From assembly GCF_964340395.1 (NCBI RefSeq), contig NC_135567.1, positions 3,793,399-3,857,398 of the forward strand: DNA of 64,000 nt, written 5' to 3'. Below are positions 22,865-34,650 of this stretch, piece by piece (position 1 is the first letter of the stretch; each line of letters starts with the position of its first letter). Origin of the DNA: Glandiceps talaboti (Eukaryota > Hemichordata > Enteropneusta > Spengelidae). The notes below the pieces were generated by a model. It searched no databases, was not told the origin of the DNA, and saw nothing but the letters and a program-made list of their open reading frames with translations. Both the position numbers and the translations under genes were made by a program.

Positions 22865-23742
22865 TAGTCCTCACTATGATTGTGTTTTAAGGAACTGGCA
22901 CTTTATATTGTCATTTTCTTGATATCACTACTCTGATCATGCAACAACACTTGTGAACCTAAACAGACTTAGATATGTCGTGTCTGCTCGTTGGACATGG
23001 AACATGCCAACTCATGTTGTGTCTCCTCGTTGGACATGGGACATGCCTACTCTTCAAGATGACCTGATGGAATAAACCATTCAACAATAAAGGATGGGTC
23101 GGGTATGGGGGGGGGGGGGGCTGTTCAAGCATGTCTGAGTTATGGCTTTGGACATGGAAAATTTGCAAATAAAATGGCTGCCAGGCAGCCATATTGGATC
23201 GTATCACAACGAAAATGGATATGCACATGTATGTCATAGAACACTGTCCTAATACTAACTTTGAATGAGATCTGTTAGAGCCTGTCTGAGTTATGGCTTT
23301 GGACATGGAAAATTTGCAAATAAAATGGCTGCTAGGTGGCCATATTGGATCGTATCACGACAACAATGTATATGCACATGTATGTCATAGAACACTGTCC
23401 TAATACCCACTTTGAATGAGATCTGTTCAAGCATGTCTGAGTTATGGCTTTGGACATGGAAAATTCGCAAATAAAATGGCTGCTAAGCAGCCATATTGGA
23501 TCATGACACGATGAATATGGATATGCACATGTATGTCATAAAACACTGTCCTAATACCAACTTTGAATGAGAACTGTCCAAGCAAACAAAATGCAAACAA
23601 AATGACTGCTAGGCGGCCATATTGGATCATATCATAAAACAAATTGACGTGCATATGTATGCCATAGAATGTTGCCCTTGTATCAAGTTTGAAAAAAATC
23701 AATCCATAAGTCCCCGTCCTGAACTTCGTCCGGCGGGGACTA
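22865..23742 (+). mobile_element. Family B element, copy 2
   Basis: Same plan as copy 1: left end TAGTCCTCACTATGATTG, a longer head with a duplicated GTTGGACATGGAACATGCC motif, a G-run (about 23107-23120), about three core units of roughly 150 bp, and a terminal hairpin at 23709-23741 with arms AGTCCCCGTC and CGGCGGGGACT. The tetranucleotide tract of copy 1 is absent. Similarity to copy 1 extends about 22 bp left of TAGTCC (AACAAGTCATTGAGAATGACA, itself a small stem-loop), so the real 5' boundary may be further out. Confidence 0.78.
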
Positions 23743-24074
23743 AAAATGACTCATTTGCTGCACCTGAAATTACGTCTAAAAACGAGTTTTTTGTCTAAAA
23801 TCTATCATTCTAAAATACCTAGCAGATTGGGCAGGAATTTCATGGGGCTGCCGCTGGAGAGGTGTAGATGAAGCTGCATTCACAACATGCTGATTCCATT
23901 AGTGATATGCAAATTAGGTCTAACCATTTTTATAAAGTGCCAATGACGTTGTACATAGCACAACTGTTGATGATACAGTTTAATTTTCTGTAATGGTCTT
24001 CTTGCTAGACATACATTCTTTGAAGATTTATTCCCATGCCTTCCCATCCATGGTGTTAATGTTATACCTGCTAT
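23743..24074. other. Non-coding, with reversed family A scrap
   Basis: 23810-23920 resembles the family A core in reverse orientation (AGCAGATTGGGCAGGAATTT, TTAGTGATATGCAAATTAGG). Nothing else recognised. Confidence 0.4.
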
Positions 24075-24477
24075 ATACAACATCATTTAAATGTTACTAT
24101 GGGCACTATCTTGTTTCTCGGCATACAATTTCGCAATGCTCATTTACCTTCCCATCACCAGTGTTATTTTGGCATTATACGTCATTGCTTACCCGTTGCT
24201 ATGGGCGTGGTCTTGTTGCTAAGGGCATTTACATATTCTACAATAATGTATATTCACTTGCCTACTCATCCTTGTTATAATTGTCAAGGAACCTATCATT
24301 TGACTGTTGCTTAGGGTGTGGTCATGGTTGCTAGGGCCAATGACATATTAAGTATGATACATTCACAATTTGCAGATTAACAGTAACACTTTCAGAATCA
24401 TAACCAAATTTCATCTCTAGTAGTTTGAGAGGTAAAGTTCAATACCAAAATCACTGCATCATCTACAAGACAGACAT

Positions 24478-24516
<39 letters not shown>

Positions 24517-24560
24517 GGCATTTTACATTGAACCAAAGTGTAGTTCAGTGTTCAAGTTAG
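24075..24560 (+). mobile_element. Family A element, copy 3 (partial)
   Basis: The 5' module appears in two or three degenerate copies (GTTGCTATGGGCGTGGTCTT, GGTTGCTAGGGCCAA), then a little core and a (CAGA)n tract at 24473-24516. The end hairpin is degraded, with GTTCAGTGTTC near 24543. Confidence 0.65.
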
Positions 24561-24714
24561 GTAGGCACGGTTTCCAAGCAACATCAAGGAGAGATTAATT
24601 CTAGTACCATTCACACACAATTGTTACATTGTGTTAAGTAACCCATACAAAATTTTAATAGTTTAATTGGATCAATAAAACAATAATCTATGTATACTCT
24701 TTTTGCCTGACTGG

Positions 24715-25262
24715 CATTTCAACTAAAAAAACAAGTTTTTTTAGCCCTAATTTCCACATTTCTAAAGAGATCATCATGATTGTAATTAATATCACCTGAT
24801 CTGTACATCCCCAGAAACATCCTATTTCAGCGAAATCAACCGAAGTACTTTTGGAATTATAGACTTTTGACTAACCTTAATTTGCATATCACTGATGGGA
24901 TCATCATGTCATGAACAAATCTAAATTTACACCCACTACATAACGTTCCCACCAAATTTCAGGCCAAGCTGCCCAGTAGTTTTGGAGTTTAAGTCTTTGG
25001 ACTAAAAATCACATTTTTTCACTTAAAATGCACATCTCTGATGCAATCATTTTCATTTGAACAATTTTCCATCTAGACACAACAAGTAATGTCCCCGCCA
25101 AATACCAAACAAATCAGTCTGGCGGTTTTTTACTTTAAATCATTTACACACACATACACACACACACGCGAGCGTGCGAGGCGCACGTGCGCACGCACAC
25201 ACATACATACACACGCATTTCTCGATGACTCTAGCACCAATTAACCTAGTTCAGTTGTGCTA
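24715..25262 (+). mobile_element. Family A element, copy 4 (3' half)
   Basis: Core repeats (TTTGCATATCACTGATGGGA, TTTCAGGCCAAGCTGC), AACAATTTTCCATCTAGACA, a CA tract interrupted by a GCGAGCGTGCGAGGCGCACG stretch at 25166-25195, and the exact end CAGTTGTGCTA at 25252-25262. Confidence 0.75.
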
Positions 25263-25427
25263 ATAAAATTTTGTATCTTTAAACTGCATGGTGAATGGAG
25301 TTAAAATTTAGTAGGGATGGTTTCTGGAGGTGTTATTCTGCAGGTGTTGTTGAAAACATTTTGACACAATTGGTTCTAGCAATCATGTCCACGGCCTTAG
25401 CTATACAGTGATGCATATTAGCGTTTG

Positions 25428-25741
25428 GATGAAAGATCTTAAGAAGTTGAGTCATCCAACACAACTTATCGACATAGCAGACCACACCACAAGAAAATAA
25501 TGGAACCAGCAGATTCTAAAGACTTGGGAGACAAACACGACATCTCATACTCCCAATATCATCAAACCACCACTGTCTACAAGGAGTAATTCTGAACGGT
25601 CCAACCGACCTGATGTCAAGGAAGCAACGTCATTATCACCTAAACCAATAGTTGCTACATCACACAAGTCACCAATGAAATCCAGAAGTGGCCATGTAAT
25701 ATAACCACCATCCTACTGGAAAGACTATGCAACTTAAGAAT
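25428..25741 (+). pseudogene. Possible Ty3/Gypsy polyprotein C-terminus
   Basis: From about 25440 an open-ish frame reads LKTWETNTTSHTPNIIKPPL, later KPIVATSHKSPMKSRSGHVI, a stop, then PPSYWKDYAT and a final stop. A basic, proline-rich tail ending in SRSGRxxxPPxYWKDY is typical of the integrase C-terminus of Gypsy-type LTR elements. A purine-rich GGAAGGGATG stretch follows at about 25771 and could be the polypurine tract before an LTR starting TGTCATGG. Upstream integrase, RT and protease are not visible, so only the end remains. Confidence 0.45.
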
Positions 25742-26116
25742 ACTCAACATTTTGTGATGTTGTGATTGTAGGAAGGGATGTCATGGACAATGCACAGTCA
25801 TGCATGCATGTCTGAAAGCAGGTCTCCAATATATTGTCCATTGTGTTTGTGGTGGTGACTGTTCTTAAGCATATCTGTCTTGTGATACATGTCTAGTACA
25901 ATAGTAATAAATCACATAAACAGTTCTCCTGAGATCATTTAATACTCCATTATATACCAATAGAAGTGAAAAATGCATCACTGCAATCATTTAAATATAA
26001 ATGTGTTACTTTAGATTTGACAGTGAATAGTATTAGAAAAATAACAATGTTAAACTTGTTTAATTTATTTATCTTCTCAAGCATTTCGAAAAATAAAAAT
26101 ACCGCCAATGGCATTG

Positions 26117-26372
26117 TAGCACAACTAATAGTTGGCTGTTGGTGTCGCTGTGGCCTTGTTGCTAGGCACATTTGCATACATTTTTGAATATTGATTAATT
26201 TGCCTACCCTTTCCAGTTTTAATATTTGCAATAAAAACCACCATTCAGCCATTGATATGGGCGTGGTCCTGTTGGTAGGCATATTTGCATACGTATTTTT
26301 GAATCCGTATTCACTTACTTACCTATACCTGTTGTTGTCTCTATGTGCTATATTGTGTTCTACACAGTTCTA
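26117..26372 (+). mobile_element. Family A element, copy 5 (5' part)
   Basis: Starts TAGCACAACTA after the conserved left flank CGCCAATGGCATTG, followed by two 5' modules (CTTGTTGCTAGGCACATTTG and a diverged second one at 26260). It ends in unrelated sequence near 26372 and has no core or terminal hairpin. Confidence 0.7.
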
Positions 26373-27083
26373 GGACAAATGCCCCCACACAAATGCCCCC
26401 ATAGGACAAATGCCCCGGACCTATCCCCCCCCCCCGGTAAACTGTCATTGCCTATGAATAGAGATTAAAAAAATCCAGATTTTGGGAGTACACTTAAAAT
26501 ATGGTTTTTATCACTTTTATTGTATAACGGATAAATAGACAGCAGATGTTCAAAAAATGTTGAATTCGACCAAATAAAGCATGCTTTGATTTTATCACTT
26601 TTTATTGTATTATTACCAAAAGTGTGCTTATAAAGTGATTTCGGGTGGTGTACTTATGTTAAAAATGACTTAACTCAAACACAGTCACTGTTATATACAC
26701 ACACATTTTATTTCAGACATTAGACTGAAATTGTGATGACAATAAAGACAAATACAAACAACAAAGTGTGATAAACATGGGATTTGATTTTTAAGTAAGG
26801 CAGTTAATAGAAATTACTTATGAGTAGAACTCTAGAATCTGCTTGCATAAATACTAAATATTACTATAATATTGAAAACTGGAGGTTGTGGACTTATTCC
26901 CCTAAAAATGCCAAGCACATGACAATTCTTGAAATCGGCAACAATTTGTGTAGAACTCTGGAATCTGATTGCATATTAAATACTAAGTGATAAAACCATA
27001 TTTTTCATTTTAAATACACCGCCTGAAATCACGTGTTTCAATCGCACTATAGTAGAAATGCTAAGAAACCCTAAAAAACATGC
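26373..27083. other. Non-coding, short repeated motifs only
   Basis: AGGACAAATGCCCC occurs twice at 26370-26415 before a C-run. Two similar segments (AACTCTAGAATCTGCTTGCA at 26827 and AACTCTGGAATCTGATTGCA at 26953) suggest an old local duplication. No gene seen. Confidence 0.45.
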
Positions 27084-29433
27084 ATATTCACTTTCCTGTA
27101 TGTACAATGTACTACAATTACTCTGTTTACAATTCACTTTCCTGTATGTACAATGTACTACAATTACTCTGTTTACAATTCACTTTCCTGTATGTACAAT
27201 GTACTACAATTACTCTGTTTACAATTCACTTTCTTGTATGTACAATGTACTACAATTACTCTGTTTACAATTCACTTTCCTGTATGTGCAGTGTACTACA
27301 ATTACTCTGTTTACAATTCACTTTCTTGTATGTACAATGTACTACAATTACTCTGTTTACAATTCACTTTCCTGTATGTGCAGTGTACTACAATTACTCT
27401 GTTTACAATTCACTTTCCTGTATGTACAGTGTACTACAATTACTCTGTTTACAATTCACTTTCTTGTATGTACAATGTACTACAATTACTCCGTTTACAA
27501 TTCACTTTCCTGTATGTACAGTGTACTACAATTACTCTGTTTACAATTCACTTTCTTGTATGTACAATGTACTACAATTACTCTGTTTACAATTCACTTT
27601 CCTGTATGTGCAGTGTACTACAATTACTCTGTTTACAATTCACTTTCCTGTATGTACAATGTACTACAATTACTCTGTTTACAATTCACTTTCCTGTATG
27701 TACAATGTACTACAATTACTCTGTTTACAATTCACTTTCCTGTATGTACAATGTACTACAATTACTCTGTTTACAATTCACTTTCCTGTATGTACAATGT
27801 ACTACAATTACTCTGTTTACAATTCACTTTCCTGTATGTACAGTGTACTACAATTACTCTGTTTACAATTCACTTTCTTGTATGTACAATGTACTACAAT
27901 TACTCTGTTTACAATTCACTTTCCTGTATGTACAGTGTACTACAATTACTCTGTTTACAATTCACTTTCTTGTATGTACAATGTACTACAATTACTCTGT
28001 TTAAAATTCACTTTCCTGTATGTACAGTGTACTACAATTACTCTGTTTACAATTCACTTTCCTGTATGTACAATGTACTACAATTACTCTGTTTACAATT
28101 CACTTTCTTGTATGTACAATGTACTACAATTACTCTGTTTACAATTCACTTTCCTGTATGTGCAGTGTACTACAATTACTCTGTTTACAATTCACTTTCT
28201 TGTATGTACAATGTACTACAATTACTCTGTTTAAAATTCACTTTCCTGTATGTGCAGTGTACTACAATTACTCTGTTTACAATTCACTTTCCTGTATGTA
28301 CAATGTACTACAATTACTCTGTTTACAATTCACTTTCCTGTATGTACAGTGTACTACAATTACTCTGTTTACAATTCACTTTCCTGTATGTACAATGTAC
28401 TACAATTACTCTGTTTACAATTCACTTTCCTGTATGTACAGTGTACTACAATTACTCTGTTTACAATTCACTTTCCTGTATGTGCAGTGTACTACAATTA
28501 CTCTGTTTACAATTCACTTTCCTGTATGTACAGTGTACTACAATTACTCTGTTTACAATTCACTTTCCTGTATGTACAATGTACTACAATTACTCTGTTT
28601 ACAATTCACTTTCCTGTCTGTACAGTGTACTGCAATTACTCTGTTTACAATTCACTTTCCTGTATGTGCAGTGTACTACAATTACTCTGTTTACAATTCA
28701 CTTTCCTGTATGTACAATGTACTACAATTACTCTGTTTACAATTCACTTTCCTGTATGTGCAGTGTACTACAATTACTCTGTTTACAATTCACTTTCCTG
28801 TATGTACAGTGTACTACAATTACTCTGTTTACAATTCACTTTCCTGTATGTACAGTGTACTACAATTACTCTGTTTACAATTCACTTTCCTGTATGTACA
28901 ATGTACTACAATTACTCTGTTTACAATTCACTTTCCTGTATGTACAATGTACTACAATTACTCTGTTTACAATTCACTTTCCTGTATGTACAATGTACTA
29001 CAATTACTCTGTTTACAATTCACTTTCTGTATGTACAATGTACTACAATTACTCTGTTTACAATTCACTTTCCTGTATGTACAGTGTACTACAATTACTC
29101 TGTTTACAATTCACTTTCCTGTATGTACAATGTACTACAATTACTCTGTTTACAATTCACTTTCCTGTATGTACAGTGTACTACAATTACTCTGTTTACA
29201 ATTCACTTCTTGTATGTACAATGTACTACAATTACTCTGTTTACAATTCACTTTCCTGTATGTGCAGTGTACTACAATTACTCTGTTTACAATTCACTTT
29301 CCTGTATGTACAATGTACTACAATTACTCTGTTTACAATTCACTTTCCTGTATGTACAATGTACTACAATTACTCTGTTTACAATTCACTTTCCTGTATG
29401 TACAATGTACTACAATTACTCTGTTTACAATTT
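27084..29433. repeat. 46-bp satellite array, about 51 units
   Basis: Head-to-tail units of 46 bp with the core ATTACTCTGTTTACAATTCA, then CTTTCCTGTATGTACAATGT and ACTACA. Units differ mainly at three sites and fall into four classes: CCTG+ACAATG, CTTG+ACAATG, CCTG+GCAGTG and CCTG+ACAGTG. CTTG always pairs with ACAATG, and GCAGTG always with CCTG. Two units follow TTTAAAATTC instead of TTTACAATTC (about 28003, 28233), and two are 1 bp short (about 29025, 29206). No stop occurs in any plus frame, so up to 808 codons appear open in three overlapping frames. This is an artefact of a stop-free unit whose length is not a multiple of three. Confidence 0.97.
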
Positions 29434-29505
29434 TTTCAGTGTTCTGCAGAAATAGACTTGGTCTGTGTATTTTACATTTTTTAGAAAATAGCGCCAATGG
29501 TGTTG

Positions 29506-30169
29506 TAGCACAACTGTATTTAGCTGCTATGGGGGTGGTCTTGTTGCTAGGCATTTTTGCATACATTTTTGGAACCTTTATTAACTTGCCTCAGCCCTTC
29601 CAACTTTTCATCTTTCCAATATAAACCATTATTTAGTTGTTGCTATGGGCCGGGCATGGTCTTTTTGCTAGATATATCTGCATACATATTTGAATCTGCA
29701 TTCACTTACCTACCAATCCCTGTTGTTATCTTTGCAGTATGCATCATTTCACTGTTTCTAAGGGCATGGTCATGGTTGCTAGGGTAAATTTCCTCATAAT
29801 GTTTTCAACCATAACTGAAGAATAACATTTCCAGAAACATCTCCACTAAGTTTCAACTCATTCACCTTGCAATTTCAGTTTCAAGATACATTTGTAAGTT
29901 TTCACCAAAATCGACATTTTTAGACCTAATTTTCACATCATTGATGGGATCATCATGTTTTGACCAATTCTTAATATAAACACACTGAAAAATGTTCCAA
30001 TCAATTTCAGCCCAATATCCTCAGCCGTTTTGGAATTAAAGATTTTTGATAAAAAAATACACATTTTAGACCTTATTATCACATCACTGATGAGCTCATC
30101 ATGTTATGAACAATTCTTAGTTTAAACAACACTACGAATGTTCCCATCAAATTGGACACCAATCTGCCC

Positions 30170-30209
<40 letters not shown>

Positions 30210-30255
30210 TGCCATGCCTGTAGCACTACTGAACCTAAGAAGCTCAGTTATGCTA
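29506..30255 (+). mobile_element. Family A element, copy 6 (full length)
   Basis: Starts TAGCACAACTGTATTTAGC, with two 5' modules, two or three core units, a CA tract at 30173-30207, and ends with the hairpin TAGCACTACTGAAC...CAGTTATGCTA. The left flank CGCCAATGGTGTTG is shared with copies 5 and 7. At about 750 bp it is among the most complete copies. Confidence 0.85.
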
Positions 30256-30705
30256 AACAAGATTTGCTAAAAAGATGGTACATTTTTTTTAACAAATACT
30301 AACAAAATACCAATTTCTCATCCATACAGGATTAGTTATGTTATGTACAAAGTGTTTTTCAGCAATCATTATGAACATCAGATCACAAACAAATCTTCAT
30401 ATAATTCCTGATTATTGACATTAAAACTACACTAGCTCTATTTTTTCTAATCAAAACAATCAACAATATATATGTATAAATCTGTTGAATAACTTATCAA
30501 ATGAGATTGCACTTGTTAATTTGTGGGTAATCAAATCTGTATGCTATAATAACGTTGGCGGTGCTGATATATGGTCTAGACCATCAAATACTGTAATTGT
30601 ATTTTATTCTGTGCAAACTTATACATATATGTACACACAGATGTTTACGTACATACACATGATTCATTATACTTCGGGGTGTCAAAAATAGCAGCAATGG
30701 CATTG
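30256..30705. other. Spacer between family A copies
   Basis: AT-rich with a TATA/TACACA-rich patch. No gene recognised; the ORF at 30485-30691 has no motif. Confidence 0.5.
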
Positions 30706-31470
30706 TAGCACAACTGTATTTAGCCGTTTCTATGGACGTGGTCTAGTTGCTAGGCATATTTGCATAAATTTTTTGAATCTGCATTTGTTTACCTACCATC
30801 CCTGTTGTTATCTTTGTAATATGCATCGTTATTTCACTTTTGCTAAGGGCGTGGTTATGGTTGCTAGGGCCAAATGTTTAAAAATGTTTTCAACAATAAC
30901 TGCAGAATAACACATAGAAACATCCCCAACATGTTTCAACCCCATTCACCAAGTAGTTTCAAGATGTAAGCTTTTGAGCAAAATTGACATTTTTAGACCT
31001 AATTTGCATATTGCTAATGGGATTATCATGTTGTGAATACACTTTCATCTACACATTACCAGATGCCTCCCCATTAAATTTCAGCCCAATCTGCTAGGTA
31101 TTTTAGAATGATAGATTTTTGACAATCTGCTGTTGTTTATGAATTATAGATTTTTGATCAAAAAGACACAGTTTCATGCCTAATTTGCATATCACTGATG
31201 GGATCATCATGTCGTTAACAATTCTTAATCTAAACACCTTTAACAACATTCCAACCAAATTTCAGACCGATCTGCACTGTAGCTTTGGAGTTTATGTTTT
31301 TTTACCAAAAATCTGATTTGTTGACCCAAATCAAAAACTAGTGGTACGATCAGTTTGACTTGAACAATTTCCCAACTAGACACCCAAGGTAATGGACCCA
31401 CCAAATATCATGGCAATTGGTCAAGCAGTTTTTGACTTTAAATTGTTTACATCCACACACACAAACACCC

Positions 31471-31507
<37 letters not shown>

Positions 31508-31546
31508 CACACACACACACACAGACAGACAGACAGACAGACAGTC

Positions 31547-31581
<35 letters not shown>

Positions 31582-31632
31582 TACTTTGCCATGCCTATAG
31601 CACTACTGAACCTTATCAGTTCAGTTGTGCTA
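30706..31632 (+). mobile_element. Family A element, copy 7 (full length, reference copy)
   Basis: Left end TAGCACAACTGTATTTAGCC; right end CAGTTGTGCTA at 31622-31632, the reverse complement of the first 11 bases. Two 5' modules (30726-30880), two core units starting CCTAATTTGCATAT (about 31000 and 31179), a CAGA/CA/CAGA tract at 31470-31580, then a 35-nt terminal hairpin at 31598-31632 with 14-bp arms (one mismatch) around CTTATCA. Total 927 bp, non-coding. Confidence 0.88.
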
Positions 31633-31834
31633 AAAATTGACTCTGTTGCAGCTAGTGCAGATTTAAGCAAGGTATGTTGCTAAGGATTATGATAGAACCC
31701 CATGACATGTGAGTACAAGTGTGGTATACTCAGAGTATTTGTATGAGTGCTTGCAGTGTTCTCTGCAGCAGTACTGCAATGTCATACACGTATTTAACAT
31801 TGATGGTGTTCGGAGTCCCCTTCCCCCTCTTTCT

Positions 31835-32260
31835 AATTTGCAGATCACTAATGAGATCACCATGATGGTGCTTGAGATTTCTGCACATGCAGATCCCTAC
31901 ATTCCCTTGAAATTTAAGCTTAATCTGCTAGAAAAAAGACATTTTTAGCCCTAATTTGCATATTATTGATGGAATCATCATGTGAAGAATTCTTAATGTA
32001 ACCACCTTTAAGAATGTTCCCACCAAATTTTAGACCTATCTGCCTAGTAGTTTTTGAGTTTAAGTTTTTTCACAAAAATCACATTTTTTACCCAAATCAC
32101 AGCAGTGATGAGATCATTTTGACCTGAACAATTTCCCAACTAGAAACCCAAGGTAATGGACTCACCAAATATCATGGCAATCAGTTCAGTAGTTTTTGAC
32201 TTTAAGTTGTTTACACATACACACACACAAACACACACACAGACACACACTCAGAGAGAC

Positions 32261-32295
<35 letters not shown>

Positions 32296-32348
32296 GGCAG
32301 GCAGACACTTAAATAGCACTATTGAACCTTATCAGTTCAGTTATGCTA
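31835..32348 (+). mobile_element. Family A element, copy 8 (5'-truncated)
   Basis: Core units (TTTGCAGATCACTAATGAGA, TTTGCATATTATTGATGGAA), CCCAACTAGAAACCCAAGG, a CA/CAGA tract at 32215-32306 and the terminal hairpin ending CAGTTATGCTA at 32348. The TTTGCCATGCC segment before the hairpin is deleted. Confidence 0.78.
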
Positions 32349-34340
32349 AAAATTTTAATGAGTGTTCTTTAGCACTTGAGCAGATTGTTTTAATTTTCGA
32401 TCAATCATTCTCTTTATTTCAGTTAGTAGAGAAGTAACAAAGAGTATTGAATTCAAAGGAAGATATAAATTGTTGGGAAGAGGTTGGCTCAGATAGGATG
32501 TCAAAAGGAGAAGGCAAGACCTGTGGTGTCAGTATCATCAATGTGTATTAATCACGATGGAGAATCTACCTGTAGGTGTTTGTTAAATTAACCAAAACTT
32601 TGGATGAAAGACTTAATAAAAAGGACTATAATAATAAATCACAACAGACACAATTGTTGAAAGGTTTGTCTCTGACAGAGTGTGATCTAAAAGTGTTGAC
32701 TAGGACTACATGAAAGATATCGTATCCCTGTATTGACAGATAATACTAATACCTACATCCTAACAACACAACACGTTGAATATACCATATACTGGACTGT
32801 TCTAATTTAACTTGTTTCATCAGTGGCTTAGTCTAGTTCCTATACAGTATCTTTATGATTTATACCTTCACTCACAGTATAGTGAAGGCTCTGACGAAAG
32901 ATGTTAATTATGGCTCAACCTCATTGTGAGTAAAACATGAACAGCACATACAACTAGTAATAAAGGGGTGTCATCACTGCTCATTAAATATTAATTTGGT
33001 ACTGTTTTTACAATGTCCAATGTCCAACCAGGACTCCACCGCAGGTATGTTTAAAGTAAATCGTGGGGGACGCAACAACATAATCCTGTTTATATGAATG
33101 CTGTATGAGGGAACACAGGAATGTGTGCTGATTGAGGGACTTTGACCAGACTGTGGTTAGGGTTTGAAACCATAATTTGGCATCCAGACTATCAGTGGGT
33201 TTGACTCCACAAATTTCCTTTCAATTAGTTTTGCCTTTTAATACTATATACAATGGGATCTAATTATTAATATCATCCATATCAAGTGTAAAATAACACC
33301 ACTTTAATTGTAAGGTTAGCATGTGGACCTTCTAACTGTAGTCCATTTGTAAACAATGTTGTCACAGCTAACAGTGTAATGAGATTGTCCCAACTGTAAT
33401 TATCAATAACTGTAAGTGAGATATCCATGTCTTATTACATATGTGTTTAATAACTGGTGTTTCATGACAATTGAACATTTTACTTCACACTGACAACACT
33501 ATTTACAGACTTATTACATTTAGAGATAGCGTACCTCACTGGGATACTAATTAAAATAAATGTAACTAGTGCATTTGTACACTTGATATGGGATGTCATA
33601 AACGATTGCGACTAGCAGTGAAAAACTTTGGTCTGATGTTAAGTTTTGTAATTTCTGAAAATATTGGAAATTAAAGACAAGTCGCATAGAAGTCATGTTG
33701 AGATTGTAGGAACATACAAAATTGTTTCATCATTATTTGGGGGAAAATATTGTTTATTGAAGTTAGCCAAAGTTAAACTTATTGAATTAAAGGTCGTTCA
33801 TTAAACTGACATTGATCTTTTGGCTTCTAAGAATATCTATATCTTAGCATGTATTCAAATTGTAATTATGACAACATGATTAGCAAATGTGGATAACAAT
33901 CTGAGGCTACGTTTTCCCTGTGAATGGACTAGAAAAGCTGTGTAAATGGCAAAAATACAGACTTGTGCTGTTCTGTTTGCTGATAATATGTAGGGGTGAG
34001 GTTTTGAAATCATTACATAAAAAATCTAGAATATAACCTTGATAGAAAAATATATAAAAATAACTTGTCAATTGCATTGCCACTTGTAGTATTACTAATA
34101 TTATAGTATTGATATGTGTAAAACAAACAGTCTTTAAACTCAGCTAACCCCTGTTTATCAGAAATAATTGCACACAGGAATCATTGAGTTTTATTGTATC
34201 ACACCATATGACTATGTGCCAATCATTCAGTTTAGGGAGGTTATGATATTTTGTGATAGCAGACGGCATCACTGACAAATGAGTCTGGACACTTATTCCT
34301 TCAGGGTGGCAGACATTACCCTCCCCTGCTCCACCCACAA
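32349..34340. other. Intronic sequence, no feature recognised
   Basis: About 2 kb of AT-rich, apparently unique sequence without convincing ORF, splice pair or repeat. Confidence 0.5.
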
Positions 34341-34650
34341 AAGACACATTTTTATGCTCTAATTTGCATATCACTGATAAAATCAGCATATCATCAGTAC
34401 TTCTAAATCTAAACACTCCTAAGTACGTTCCCACCAGACCTAATTTGCATATCACTGATAGGACCATCACTTCATCAGCAATTCTTAAATTAACACCCCT
34501 AATCTTACTCCTATCACATTGCAGGTTAATCTGCTCAGTAGTTTTGGTATTATAGATTTTTGACCCAAACCACACATCTCTGATGCAATCATTTTCATTT
34601 GAACATCTACATGCCCTATGTAATGTCCCATCAAATATCAAGGAAATCAG
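34341..34650 (+). mobile_element. Family A core fragment, copy 9
   Basis: Two core units (CTAATTTGCATATCACTGAT at about 34360 and 34441) and a diverged CATCTCTGATGCAATCATTT segment. No 5' module, microsatellite or terminal hairpin. The minus ORF 34144-34641 across it has no domain and is judged spurious. Confidence 0.65.

Noticed and set aside
24715-25262. GC-alternating GCGAGCGTGCGAGGCGCACG as a CpG island or promoter
   Set aside because: It is a short interruption of a CA microsatellite inside family A; it may form Z-DNA but has no promoter context.
27058-29624. Open frames of 808, 534, 401, 384 and 283 codons on the plus strand
   Set aside because: They are the same 46-bp satellite read in three frames; the unit has no stop in any frame and its length makes the frames cycle. 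No sequence outside the array supports a protein.
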